A stretch of DNA of 64,000 nt from Silene conica (GCA_029255685.2 CM055313.2:75184641-75248640); one strand, 5' to 3'. Numbered from the stretch's first letter, positions 1-10,523 are shown. The notes: generated by a model from the letters alone, not told the origin. Made by a program: numbers and translations.

Positions 1-170
1 CCATCCTTCAAAAGAGAAAACAAGGATTAGCTTAGCAATTAGCAATCACAAATAGACTACAACATAAGTCCTTAGATCTACCCATCTCTCATTCATTATT
101 TGTTTATTTGGTCAAGTTAAGGTTGGGGGTCACATGAGTGCGTCGGGAGCAATAATGCTCTGATACCAAC
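1..170 (-). mobile_element. Leader of a minus-strand LTR retrotransposon
   Basis: This is the start of the internal region of the element whose LTR occupies 171-3002. On the minus strand, positions 157-168 read TGGTATCAGAGC, the usual plant primer-binding site complementary to initiator tRNA-Met, two bases beyond the LTR edge. The remaining ~155 bases are non-coding leader; any gag would lie left of the window. The element's class (Ty3/gypsy with long LTRs, such as a Tekay/Del type) is inferred from LTR length and primer site only. Confidence 0.75.
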
Positions 171-693
171 TGTAAAACCCCTCGCGAAAGCGGAAATATA
201 AACACATAAAAGTACCAAAAATGCAGCGGAATTAAAACTTTTAGAAGATAAAACAACATGCGAGAAGTCTTAAACTGAAACAGAAACTAGAACCGAAATT
301 AGATAAGTAACAGTTCTAAGTACGGAAATGAAATATATACATCGCCTGGGATGGAACATCCCTACAGGCACAAAAGCGAAAGTAACAACTACGAGTCCAG
401 CTAAACGATAAGGTAAGTCAACGATGACAGCAGGATCATCACTCGCTAGCTCTCGTGAACCCATCTCCAACCAGCATGTACCTACATACATGAAAAACAT
501 GTACGCCACAATCAGTGGGGAGTGACTAGAGTTCTCCTAGCCACCTTTTGTGACAACACGTAACATATAAAACAATACAGAATACTCCAACATATATCAA
601 CATGTGAAGCATAAACAACTCATCATCTGATCTCTTACTAACATGCGATTACCATGCACGGCTCTCAACTAACTTCACAAACAAATAGGAAGG

Positions 694-735
694 AGAGCCG
701 GTTTCCCTACTGGTTACCCAGTCGGGGGGTCTTTC
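694..735. repeat. Hairpin-bearing repeat, copy 1 of 2
   Basis: A ~40-bp sequence repeated at 1542-1582 in the same LTR. Both share GAGCCGGTTTCCCT at the start and CGGGGGGTCT at the end. Between these is a small hairpin: ACTGG-TTAC-CCAGT here, TCGG-TTAC-CCGA in the other copy. Stem bases differ on both sides while the TTAC loop is unchanged. Confidence 0.7.
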
Positions 736-820
736 AATCCAATTATTTATGAAACCGAACTAAGAGTCATCCAATGCCTTGGATGATTTAACCACAACTA
801 AGTAACATCAACAACTCGAC

Positions 821-925
821 ATGCATATCTGACACTGTACCATCATCTAGGCAAGCAGATAAACATCCATAACTCATCATGCATATCTGACACTGTACCA
901 TCGTCTAGGCAAGCAGATACACATT
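821..925. repeat. 58-bp tandem repeat, about two copies
   Basis: ATGCATATCTGACACTGTAC recurs at 821 and 879, each followed by a CATC(A/G)TCTAGGCAAGCAGAT segment. It lies just left of the hairpin array at 941 in the same LTR. No coding or regulatory role is visible. Confidence 0.8.
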
Positions 926-940
926 CGTAACACTAGCAAC

Positions 941-1434
941 GGGTCCAGAGGTGAACTTAACACATATCCCATTACTACACTATGTCGGGTCCAGAGGTGA
1001 GCTTAACACATATCCTAACATCTAATCAAGTAAAGGGTCCAGAGGTGAACTTAACACATATCCCTAAACTTACAAATCATGAAAAGGGTCCAGCGGTGAA
1101 CTTAACACATATCCCTAATCATCCAAAAGCAAAGGGTCCAGAGGTGAACTTAACACATATCCCAATGCTACAAACATGTATTGGGTCCAGAGGTGAACTT
1201 AACACATATCCCAATACACAGTCATCGCACAACGGGTCCAGAGGTGAACTTAACACATATCCCGTGCACGACAACCGCTCACGTGTCAGGTCCAGAGGTG
1301 AACTTAACACATATCCTGACACGCCCAAGCAAAACACGTAACGGGTCCAGAGGTGAACTTAACACATATCCCGTCACGCGACAGATAAACACGTAGTGGG
1401 TCCAGAGGTGAACTTAACACATATCCCACCACGC
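941..1434. repeat. Ten-copy array of a 30-nt core with variable arms
   Basis: Ten near-identical 30-nt cores begin at 941, 987, 1035, 1086, 1134, 1183, 1234, 1288, 1343 and 1398, each containing CCAGAGGTGAACTTAACACA. Spacers are 16-25 nt and differ in sequence. In several copies the bases flanking the constant centre are complementary even though they differ between copies: ATTGGG/CCCAAT at 1183, GTCAGG/CCTGAC at 1288, AGTGGG/CCCACC at 1398. The array therefore looks like hairpins with a constant ~24-nt loop and changing stems. Spacing resembles a CRISPR array, but this is inside a plant LTR and is not one. Confidence 0.85.
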
Positions 1435-1541
1435 GACAACCATTGTAACCACTGAACAACCAAAGGTAGAAACTAACCTATAGTTCTAACTTCTTAAACC
1501 TCTAACCAACATACAATTGATTCCGGGAACTAGGACGAGAG

Positions 1542-1582
1542 AGAGCCGGTTTCCCTTTCGGTTACCCGACCGGGGGGTCTCT
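1542..1582. repeat. Hairpin-bearing repeat, copy 2 of 2
   Basis: Second copy of the unit at 694-735, with stem TCGG/CCGA around the same TTAC loop. Confidence 0.7.
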
Positions 1583-1739
1583 ATCCTCACTACATTCCCG
1601 AACCCAATATAACGTTGCCCGTACACCGGGGACCTCAAATACATGCCACGGGTATACAAAACGAGTTTCAGACAAAACCGAACAACCGTTTGAAAGTTAC
1701 GATTTAATTTCAAAAACACAAAATAGCTTACAGGGGTCC

Positions 1740-2036
1740 CCAGCCGGTCGGCAGGCAGCCGGTCGGCCGGCTGGTGACCTCCTCAACCTTTCTTTCTCTT
1801 CTGAAACACTACACGCACTCCCAGCCGGTCGGCAGGCAGCCGGTCGGCCGGCTGGGACTACACTTGAATTCAGAAAGTACATAAACACAACACAACGCAC
1901 TCCCAGCCGGCTGGCAGGCGGCCGGTCTGCCGGCTGGGAGACCTATTCACTATGGGTCTCAATTTTCGCAAAACCACAAAAACACAAGAAGCGCTCTCAG
2001 CCGGTCGACCGGCGGCCGGTCGGTCGACCGGCTCAG
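1740..2036. repeat. Four GC-rich palindromic units
   Basis: Units at about 1740-1774, 1821-1855, 1902-1939 and 1997-2036 are each ~35-40 bp and rich in CCGG/GGCC, with imperfect dyad symmetry (for example CCAGCCGG near one end and CCGGCTGG at the other). AT-rich spacers of ~45-60 bp separate them. Sequences differ between units while symmetry is kept. Translation gives repeats rich in Pro, Ala and Arg, which I treat as a by-product. Confidence 0.8.
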
Positions 2037-3002
2037 AGAGCCTGACGCTGAAAATCGCGTTTTCCATCCCTTCTCAATACTCAATAAATTAACACAAAAC
2101 TCATGAATCGATACATGGGTTGTTATCCCAACATTATAAATCGCCAAATACTACTTCCTATCAGCACGTAAATCCCAACACAATCCTCAAACGATTAATT
2201 TCAAGTATCCGTCTTAACATATGAAAAACTGAAATTATACTTGTGAACACATAACCATATTTCCAAGCATGAATTCTTCACATAAACAACAACCTAAACA
2301 TGTTTCTAAGTCTAGAAATCATGGTACTCAACTAAAATCAGAAACAATTAAGAGAATCCATCAATTATGCTAATATACACATAAAAGGCCGAGTTATCTC
2401 ATTATCGTCACCTTTAAGCTTATTCCGGCAGATGATCCTCCTCTACAACGTAAGAGTCCACGTCGGGATCGTCGAGACCAACTCCTACAACAAAGAAAAC
2501 GATTTAAAGACACTAAAAACGAGTTAAAGGCAAAACAGCCTATTTTTCGAAGTCGTCAAAATGAAAAATGAAAGTGATGGATGTCTTGGAAATCGAACGA
2601 GGATTCCGAAAATGTACTTACTTTCGCGATTTGGAGAACGGATGATGGAGAAAAGCTTGAAAAGGAGAGAGTATTAATGGAGGTTTTGTGAGATTTGAGT
2701 TTACAGTGAAATGAAGCTTGAGGGAGGGGAAATGTCGACTTAAGGGGTTTAAGAAGTACAATGAGTTGTCCTTTCCGACTCACCTAAAACGGTTACGGAT
2801 TTTAGAACCGGATATGAAATAAATACTTGAGTCGGATATTTAAATTATGCCAAGTTGTATTCGTCTTAAGAACTGGAGGTTCTTAAGACGGATCTTATTT
2901 ATTTCATAAAAATTTCCGAATTAAATTATTAAAATATTATCTTCATTACGTAAAAACTCAAAAACGATTAAATTAGATTTTACGAAAATATGGGCTGTTA
3001 CA

Positions 3003-5692
3003 GAATGAGGATTCATCATCCGTAGAGCCTCAACGCCGCCTTAACCCCACCATGAAGGAGGTGGTTAGAAAGGAGGTGTTGAAGCTTTATGATGCTAGCA
3101 TAATTTACCCAATTTCCGATAGTGCATGGGTTAGCCCGGTTCATGTTGTACCAAATAAGGGTGGTGTCACGGTAGTGACAAATGAGAACAATGAGTTGAT
3201 CCCACAAGAGTCACAACGGGGTGGAGGATGTGTATCGACTATAGGCGCCTCAATAAGGCAACTAGGAAAGACCACTCCCCCCTTCCTTTTATTGATCAAA
3301 TGTTGGAAAGACTTGACCAACACTCTCATTTTTGCTATCTTGATGGATTTTCGGGATTTTTCCAAATCCCAATCCACCCTAACGATCAAGAGAAAACCAC
3401 ATTCACTTGTCCATTTGGTACATTTGCATATAGGCGCATGCCCTTTGGGCTATGTAATGCGCCGGCCACATTTCAAAGATGCATGTTAGCTATTTTCTCG
3501 GAGTATGTTGAGGATATCATGGAAGTGTTTATGGACGATTTCTCGGTTGTAGGTACATCTTTTGATGGGTGTCTAACGAATTTGTCAAAGGTCTTGAAAA
3601 GGTGTCAAGAAACCGGTCTAGTGTTGAATTGGGAGAAATGTCACTTTATGGTGACATCCGGGGTAGTTTTGGGACATGTTGTGTCAAGTAAAGGCTTGGA
3701 AGTTGATCAAGCCAAGATTGAGGTCATTAAGACTTTACCCCCTCTCACTAGTGTCAAGGGCATTCGTAGTTTTTGGGCCATGCCGGGTTTTACCGGAGGT
3801 TTATCAAGGATTTTTCCTTGATTGCCCGACCTTTGACTCTTTTACTTGGTAAGGATGTACCATTTGTGTTTTCTAATGAGTGCTTGATTGCTTTTAATAG
3901 GCTTAAGGAAGCTTTGACAAGTGCTCCAATCATACAACCTCCGGATTGGAATTTGCCATTCGAACTCATGTGTGATGCTAGTGACCAAGCCTTGGGAGCG
4001 GTCTTGGGTCAAAAGAAAGACGGAAAAGTTCATGCAATACATTATGCAAGAAAGACCCTTAATGACACCCAAGTGAACTACTCAACTACCGAGAAAGAAC
4101 TCCTAGCGGTAATCTTCGCCATGGAAAAGTTCCGGACTTACTTGGTTGGAGCTAGAGTTATCGTTCACACCAATCATGCGGCCTTGAAGCATTTGCTTCT
4201 CAAGAAAGAGTCTAAGCTCCGCTTGATTCGGTGGATCTTGTTGTTACAAGAGTTTGATATTGAGATAAGGGACAAGAAGGGAACGGAAAACTTGGTAGCG
4301 GATCATCTTTCACGTCTTGAGAATGGAAGCTTGGATGAAGCTACACCAATCGATGATTCATTTTCCGATGATCAATTATTTGTACTTGCACTCGTGAAAA
4401 CCCCTTGGTATGCGGACTTTGTGAATTACCTCGTTTCGGGAATCATTCCACATGACTATGACTCGCACAAGAAAAAGAAGTTTTTCCATGATATCAAGCA
4501 ATTCTTTTGGGAGGAACCATGTCTCTACAAGTCTTGTGCCGATGGGATGATGCGGAGGTGTATACCAAATGAAGAGGTTGAATCAATCATTAATCATTGT
4601 CATGGTATGCCAAGTGGAGGGCATGGAAGTGCAAGGAAAACCGCTTTAAGAATTCTTCAATGCGGTTTTTATTGGCCAACATTGTTTCATGATGTTGCAT
4701 TACATGTGAAGGGTTGTGATAAATGCCAAAGAAGTGGGAACATAACAAGGATGCACGAGATGCCAATGAATTTCATGCTTGAGGTAGAAATTTTTGATGT
4801 ATGGGGGATAGATTACCAAGGGCCTTTCCCTTCCTCCTTTGGGAATGAATACATCCTTGTAGCGGTTGACTATGTGAGCAAATGGGTGGAAGCAATTCCA
4901 ACAAAGACTTGTGATGCAAAGTCCGTCACTAAACTCTTGCAAACTATCATCTTCCCAAGGTTTGGAGTACCAAGGATTTTGATAAGTGATAGGGGTAGTT
5001 ATTTCAAGGAGCGGACCTTGGATGCTCTTCTTAAGAAGCATGGGGTTCAACATAGGAGAAGCCTTGCCTATCACCCTCAAGCCAATGGACAAGCCGAGAT
5101 TTCGAACCGGGAGCTCAAGGTCATCCTAGAAAAAATGGTGAACCGTTCGAGAAAGGATTGGTCAATCAAGATTCATGATGCTCTATGGGCTTATCGCACC
5201 GCATTTAAAACACCAATTGGCACTTCACCGTACCGATTGGTGTATGGGAAGCCGTGCCACCTCCCCGTAGAAATGGAGCATAGAGCTCATTGGGCCATCC
5301 GGCAACTAAACTTCGATTTAAAAAGTGCGGGAGAGAAGAGACTCCTAGACATCAATGAGCTTGAGGAAATTCGATTGGAGGCCTATGAAAGTTCTAGGCT
5401 TTACAAGGAAAAAACAAAGAGTTTTCATGACAAGGCAATTGTCCGGAGAGAATTCAAGAAAGGGGTCCTAGTTCTCCTATTCAACTCAAGATTCAAGCTA
5501 TTTGCGGGAAAGTTGAGGTCGAAATGGTCGGGGCCATTTACCGTTACTCGTGCTTTTCCATATGGGTCGGTGGAGGTGACCGATGGAGAGCAAACATTCA
5601 AGGTCAATGGGCAAAGGCTTAAGCATTATATAGCCGGAAGCCCGATAGTGAAGGAGATATGTGTCGTTACCACTTGTATCATCCATGCTTGA
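3003..5692 (+). pseudogene. Athila-type pol (RT-RNase H-integrase), frameshifted
   Basis: The relic encodes reverse transcriptase, RNase H and integrase of a Ty3/gypsy polyprotein, spread over three frames. RT starts in one frame from 3003, continues from about 3205 (CIDYRRLNK, FMDD at the active site), then shifts again near 3772 in a T run. RNase H follows at about 3960-4310, with CDAS and EKELL motifs, but the expected Asp of the HTDHAAL-like block is Asn (HTNHAAL). Integrase runs from about 4580: an HHCC finger (HCHG...GGH...CDKCQ), catalytic Asp in GIDYQGP, Asp in ISDRG and Glu in AEISNREL. The frame ends at 5692. Two apparent one-base deletions and the RNase H change make it non-functional as written. 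The 5' part of pol was cut off by the element to its left. Confidence 0.92.
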
Positions 5693-6568
5693 GTTCTTAC
5701 TTGATTTCTTGTGAAGCTTTTCAACAAATTTTCGTGATGTGTGACTTAGTCGAGCCTACGACTTAAAACAAGGGCGCTTCATGGGAGGCAACCCATGCAA
5801 TAAAAGTCATTTTTGCAAGAGAAGAGAAATTTGAAGACAAGGGATTTGGAAGAGGAGGAGTATTGGTTGTAGAAATGGAGTTTTTGGGTATGTGTGGAGG
5901 TTTGGGATGTAAAAAAATGAAGAAATGAGAAGTACTCTGAAGGCACCGTGAGAACCGTGCTCAACTGGACCAGGAACGAAGGACCCGTGCGCTGGAGGCC
6001 GTGTCGTGCCATTCCTAGGCAGGGAAGAAGGTACCGTGCACTGGGTGTCGTGTCGTGCCTTCCCAGCCGTGCTTACCTAAAGAAAAAAAATTATTTTTTT
6101 TTTAAAAAAAATAATAAAAAAATAAAATTCGAATAAACCGCACGGCAGCACTTCTTTCACCATTCATTTCATTTCTTCCTCTTTCTTCTTCTTTCTACTC
6201 ACAAACTCCATTAAAACACCTTCTTTTCCTCTTAAAAACTCCTCCAAATCCACCAAATCAACCCAAATTAAAAAGCCAACACCATTTTCTCAATCTACAC
6301 TTAATTTGTAACATGTCTATCTTTTCAAAATTTGATTTTGGAGATAAAAATTTTACCCAAAAAGTTTTGTAGATCTGATTTTTTTGCCCTCTTATTGACC
6401 TTATTTGTTGTTCTTTCTTTTGTAGGAAATAATAAGGAAGACAAGGGGCAGCTCTCGGTGGAATTTTCGAGCAATTCCGGGCAGTTTCAAAATTTTGGAG
6501 TCGGAACACGGTGACGGCTACTCTTTTCCGCTTATTTGGTAGTGAACTTGCATATTTTACAACAAAGA
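5693..6568 (+). other. Spacer between pol and second ORF
   Basis: Non-coding. It holds a conserved hairpin (5780-5797), a GC-rich block at 5941-6075 with repeated CCGTGC and GTGTCGTGCC words resembling the LTR block at 10814-10962, and then AT/pyrimidine-rich sequence leading to the next ORF. Confidence 0.7.
5780..5797 (+). other. Post-pol hairpin CATGGG-AGGCAA-CCCATG
   Basis: A six-base perfect stem with an AGGCAA loop, preceded by GGGCGCTT. The same arrangement, GCGCTT then TGGG-AGGCAA-CCCA, follows the protease ORF in the minus-strand Athila-type element (54465-54485). Retention in two diverged elements at equivalent positions suggests a role in the RNA, which is unknown. Confidence 0.65.
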
Positions 6569-8238
6569 ATGTCTTCTAAACGCTTAAGACATGAAGATAT
6601 GACTTCAACCTCTCGTAACCCCATCCCCGAGTTAGTAAGAGTCCCCCTTTCTAGTTTCCGTTATAAGACCCGGGGAGGGGTGGGTCTTGCTGGCTTCAAC
6701 TCTCAAGATGACTATTGTCGTTACATGAAATTGTTAGGAAAAAGTTTTTCCCCAACAAATTTTTTGTGCTCATATACTATGCGTCGTATGGGGATCTTTG
6801 ACGACGTTAGCGTTCTTTTGAGGAGAGGTGGGTTTGGAATAGGTTTTTGTCATGCTTTCTCATATAGACACTTGACTTGCGAGTTTTTAGCTACCTTTAA
6901 GGCGGACATAGATAGTCTTAACCCCTCCGTCTCCTTTCAAATCCTTGGACATCAACGTAGGATTAGTCTTGAGGAGTTTTCCGAACACCTTGAGATTCCT
7001 TTTAATCATGGGGGGCACTACACCACCCATAAGAAACACAAGGATAGAGACGCCCGGGATAAATTTTGGAAGTTAATAGCTAGGGAGGGGAGATTTGATG
7101 CGCGGACGGCCACGACCTCTTCCGTAAGAAACATTGTTTATAGATATTTTTTGAGGTTGTTTGGAGATGTCTTGATAGGGGGACACGAGTCTCATCATCG
7201 GGTAGGGACCGTCGCTCTTCAGTGTCTAATGGAAATCATGGAGGGTAAGCCTTTGACCGTAGACATAACAAAGGCCGTAATCTATCACCTCATTTACTTG
7301 AGAGACTGCACACCAGGCACCATTGTGGGTGGGGGGGTTAGTGACTTTTCTTGCAAGGAAGCTAGGGATGAGGGAAGAGGAGCCCGATTTTCCGGAACCT
7401 AGGGCTCTCGGGACTACTAGAATTGACCCTAAATACCTCACAAGTTGTCTTTTCGAGTGGGAGGTGAACGAGGAGGATAGGCTTTGTTATGCCATTACCG
7501 AGGTTAGAGCCCTAGCTCTTCCGGCTACGGAATTTACCACAATCCGTGACCGGAAGAATTGGGGCATGCCCTATAGGTCGGGGGAATTGATTAGAAGGGA
7601 TAATGAGTCCGATTGGGAGGTAGCCTCATATGGTTACAACCCCGACCGTTTGCATTATGAGTATCCCTTAGACATTGATGAGAATCTTCGGTGGCTTGCT
7701 AGCTCCGTTTTTGGTGTTGAGTCCCCGTCCGATGATGAGCATGATTCCCCTTGTCGTGACACCCAACCAACCCCCCTTTTAACCAAAACCAACCTCGACC
7801 CTCCCAATTTGAGATGGGGGGAACCTCTTCGGGAGCCGGGTTCCAACCCGGCTACCAAGGCTTTGGGTATAACCCAACCAACCGTTCGTGCCCCCTCCAT
7901 TTACCCCTCAACCTCCACCCATGGCCTACGGCCGTGGTAATTGGGACTTTGGCCCCCTTTTCCAACAAGTGAACACCTTGGCCAACAACTATGACTCCCT
8001 CTCTAGCAACTTTACTACCTTGTCTACCAATTTCGATAGTCAAGGTAGGGCTTTTGAGGAATTCCGAGTTGAGACAAGGCGTTCCTTCGAGGAGTTACGG
8101 GTAGAGACTAAGAGGTCCTTTGAGGAGTTGAGGGGGGTAAACCAAACGACCTCGGATGTCGTCGGCCGGATTGAGTCCTCTTGGGACTCTTTCTTTACCG
8201 ACTTTAGCTCGCGCTACCCCTCGAACCCGCCTCAGTAG
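6569..8238 (+). pseudogene. Athila-type ORF downstream of pol, frameshifted
   Basis: The likely start is ATG at 6569 (MSSKRLRHEDM). The frame runs to about 7330, changes at a seven-G run, and changes again around 7815 and 7885, ending at 8238. The first ~280 residues form one conserved-looking domain (FGIGFCHAFSYRHLTCEFLA, SVSFQILGHQRRISLEEF). This resembles the extra ORF of Athila-type elements, often annotated as ATHILA ORF-1 or a putative plant transposon protein. The middle is acidic and Pro-rich. The end has three consecutive 11-residue repeats beginning FEE(F/L)R, probably helical or coiled coil. No signal peptide or membrane segment appears in the coding frames, so I do not call it env. 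Function is unknown. Confidence 0.75.
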
Positions 8239-10485
8239 ACTTTTGGGTTCACCTTGGGTAAGGGTAGTAGTGTGGGGAGGACCTTGGTTTATACTTGGGG
8301 TGGTTGGACTGTTTTTGTGCTTTACATGTTATTGGGTCTTGGTTAGTTTTTGGTTAATTGAATGTCGTGATGTTGTTTCTCGTTTCATTCTACCATTCCT
8401 TGCTATGCCCGTTTTTGGCTCTTGACTTGGTTCTTTTGATTGCTCCCCTCTTGCAATATCCAAATGACAACTTAGTTACTTTTTCTTTCATTTTGTTTTA
8501 TTTTCTCAATTTCCTCCACACATTTATTTCCATTTGGAAATCATGTAAATAAATAAGTGTGAGGAGGAAATTGCTTCTCAAAAATCCAAAAACATGTATT
8601 TTCCTTTTCAAAACAAAAAAAAATAGAAATCAAAAATCCAAAAATATGTTCTTTTTATTTTTCAAAAATCAAAAACACCAAAAATATTTTCCTTCTTCTT
8701 GTATTTCTCTTCCTTGCACTTGTCTCATCGAGGACGATGAGAATTTAAGTGAGGGGAGGGGAAATATCTACCTTGTATATATTTCATTTCATGTCTTTTA
8801 TTTTGTTTTTCTTTTTACTTGAGTATCCTTTTGAAAATACAAAAAAATTAATTTTTTTTTAAAAATCCAAAAAACATTGCATTGTATATATTTTGTGTTT
8901 TGTATTCGTCCTAACCATGTTTATAGCTAATACGCACAATGCATCGGAAAGAAGTTTGGTAAAAATTCCTCCTACTCTTTCTCCTTATTCCTTTCTTTTT
9001 CATTTCGCATATATTTGTATGAAGGAGGATGGGATTATGTGATGTGGGTGTTCCTTTGGGGAACCGTTTTGGAGATTGTTGGTGTGTGCCTATATTTTGG
9101 TAGGATGAAATGCTTTAGCTTGTTTGGCATATAGTTTGTAGACTCATTTGCATTTATAACATGTTTATATTAGTTGCATTCATGGCATATAGTTGCATTT
9201 AGGAAATCTTTCGAAATTGGCTAATTGTGATCATTGACAAAATCGTTTAGGCCATCACAAATAATTCTTCTACTTGTTACTTTGCCTTTTAGAATGGTTT
9301 TAGAACACTTTAGGTTATGCTTTGCTAGTATCTTTCGAACTATGATCCACTACCAAGTCGAGGGTTTGCATTTTGAATCACCTTGTCCAACCTCGTGATG
9401 CGAATAGGTGTTGATTGACTATTCTTGGTGACCTTGTCGGTTTGGGTGGGATGGTAACTTGAGATTTTTGATGGTTCTTAAGATGCTCATTTCTTTAAAT
9501 TTTGGTGTGAAATGTTGAAAAAAAAAAGTGAAAAAGAAACCTCTTGTGGCATATGATCGTGTAGTTTAGGTGGAGGCGTACCACTTCGATGTGCTTTGGA
9601 GGGGGGCCAAGGATTTGGCTTCCCACTTGGTCGTGAATTCGACCGCCCAAAGACAGAGTGATTATCACCCCGATAAGCTATTGCCTAGAGGTTAACCGGT
9701 CGCCTAATAAGCGATTGGCGAAAGCAAAGGGCATTAGCACGCGTGGGACAAACCCCATCTTAACTCATGATTAAAAAAAAAAAAAAGAAGAAGAAGAAGA
9801 AGAAAAAAGAGAAAAAAAATGAAGAAAAACATGAAGAAGAAAAAAAGAGACAATAATAAAAATTTGAGGTCATTTGTTGTGTTTTCCACCTTTATGAAAT
9901 GACTTGAGCATTTAAACCCGAAAATCGAATTTTGCTATCCTTCCTTGACAAACTTGGGACGATCCATGACCCTTACTTGTGAAGAGTCTAGACCGATTTA
10001 TTCATTACCTCTAGCATCATGGGGACCTTCCTCCATTCCATCCGATCGCCCTCGACAAAGTTTCTGGATCATGGTCGTGAAAGTAACCTAGGTTAGCATT
10101 ATTTGGTAGTGTTTTGTCGCCATCCTTTGAGATTTAGTGACATGTTGAATTAGTATTTGTGCGGGAGTGTATGATCTTGAATTTGATCCCTCTTAGTTGA
10201 TCTCAGTCGCTTAGATGAGGAAAACGGCTTTTCTCCTTTTGTCGATGCGTTCTATTGTTTGTTTATATGTTTCATGTTAGGATGTGTCAAAAATTTTGAG
10301 CAAGACCTCACTTGCCTTGCAATAGGGCACCTTTCCCTCATAAGGTGTCAAATTGTGAGTTGAAAGGGCGTTGAGTGCGCTAATACTCAATCGGTTATTA
10401 TAATAGAATAGCTATGTGATATTTGTGTTGGTTTTTCGTCTTAGGTTGGTAAACTTGTTATGCGTTGCATGTAATATTGCTTGAG
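8239..10485 (+). other. Non-coding 3' region of Athila-type element
   Basis: No credible ORF. It contains a polypurine-like module at 8723-8764, A-rich stretches at 8580-8690, a cluster of small hairpins at 9627-9714 (GGTCG/CGACC, GTGAT/ATCAC, TCGC/GCGA stems) and an A/AAG-rich tract at 9771-9855. Long 3' regions like this are usual for Athila elements. Confidence 0.7.
8723..8764 (+). other. Hairpin plus G-rich tract, second PPT-like module
   Basis: Stem TCTCATC/GATGAGA closes a GAGGAC loop. Eight bases later comes GAGGGGAGGGGAAA. This copies the hairpin-plus-polypurine layout immediately before the 3' LTR (10486-10523), but lies 1.8 kb upstream of it. It may be an internal polypurine tract or a relic of an older 3' end. 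Confidence 0.55.
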
Positions 10486-10523
10486 CTTACTCGGGACGAG
10501 TAAGGGTTTAGTGTGGGGAGATT
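10486..10523 (+). other. Hairpin and polypurine tract before 3' LTR
   Basis: Stem CTTACTC/GAGTAAG around GGGAC, then GGTTTAGT, then GTGGGGAGATT, then the LTR starting TGATAAC. The purine tract is the expected primer for plus-strand DNA synthesis. The hairpin matches those at 8723 and 53366-53385 with different stem bases. Confidence 0.8.

Larger units (their letters stand above)
171..3002 (-). mobile_element. 2.8-kb 5' LTR of a probable gypsy element
   Basis: Plus-strand ends are TGTAAAACCC and GGGCTGTTACA, so the minus-strand LTR reads TGTAACAGCCC...TTTTACA and is followed directly by the primer site. It interrupts the Athila-type pol that resumes at 3003; GAATG at 3003-3007 would be one copy of the target duplication and the other is off-window. 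It carries several repeat arrays (694-735 with 1542-1582, 821-925, 941-1434, 1740-2036) but no convincing ORF. The open frames seen across the arrays are translations of the repeats. Confidence 0.8.

Noticed and set aside
982-1396. Open frames with repeating GPEVNLTHIP-like peptides on both strands
   Set aside because: They are translations of the LTR hairpin array; the same repeats are open in several frames.
941-1434. CRISPR-like array of 30-nt repeats and unique spacers
   Set aside because: It lies inside a plant LTR, spacers vary in length and pair with each other, and there are no cas genes.
8156-8425. Hydrophobic open frame that could be an env-like membrane protein
   Set aside because: It is out of frame with the Athila ORF, overlaps its coding end and non-coding 3' sequence, and shows no signal peptide or family resemblance.
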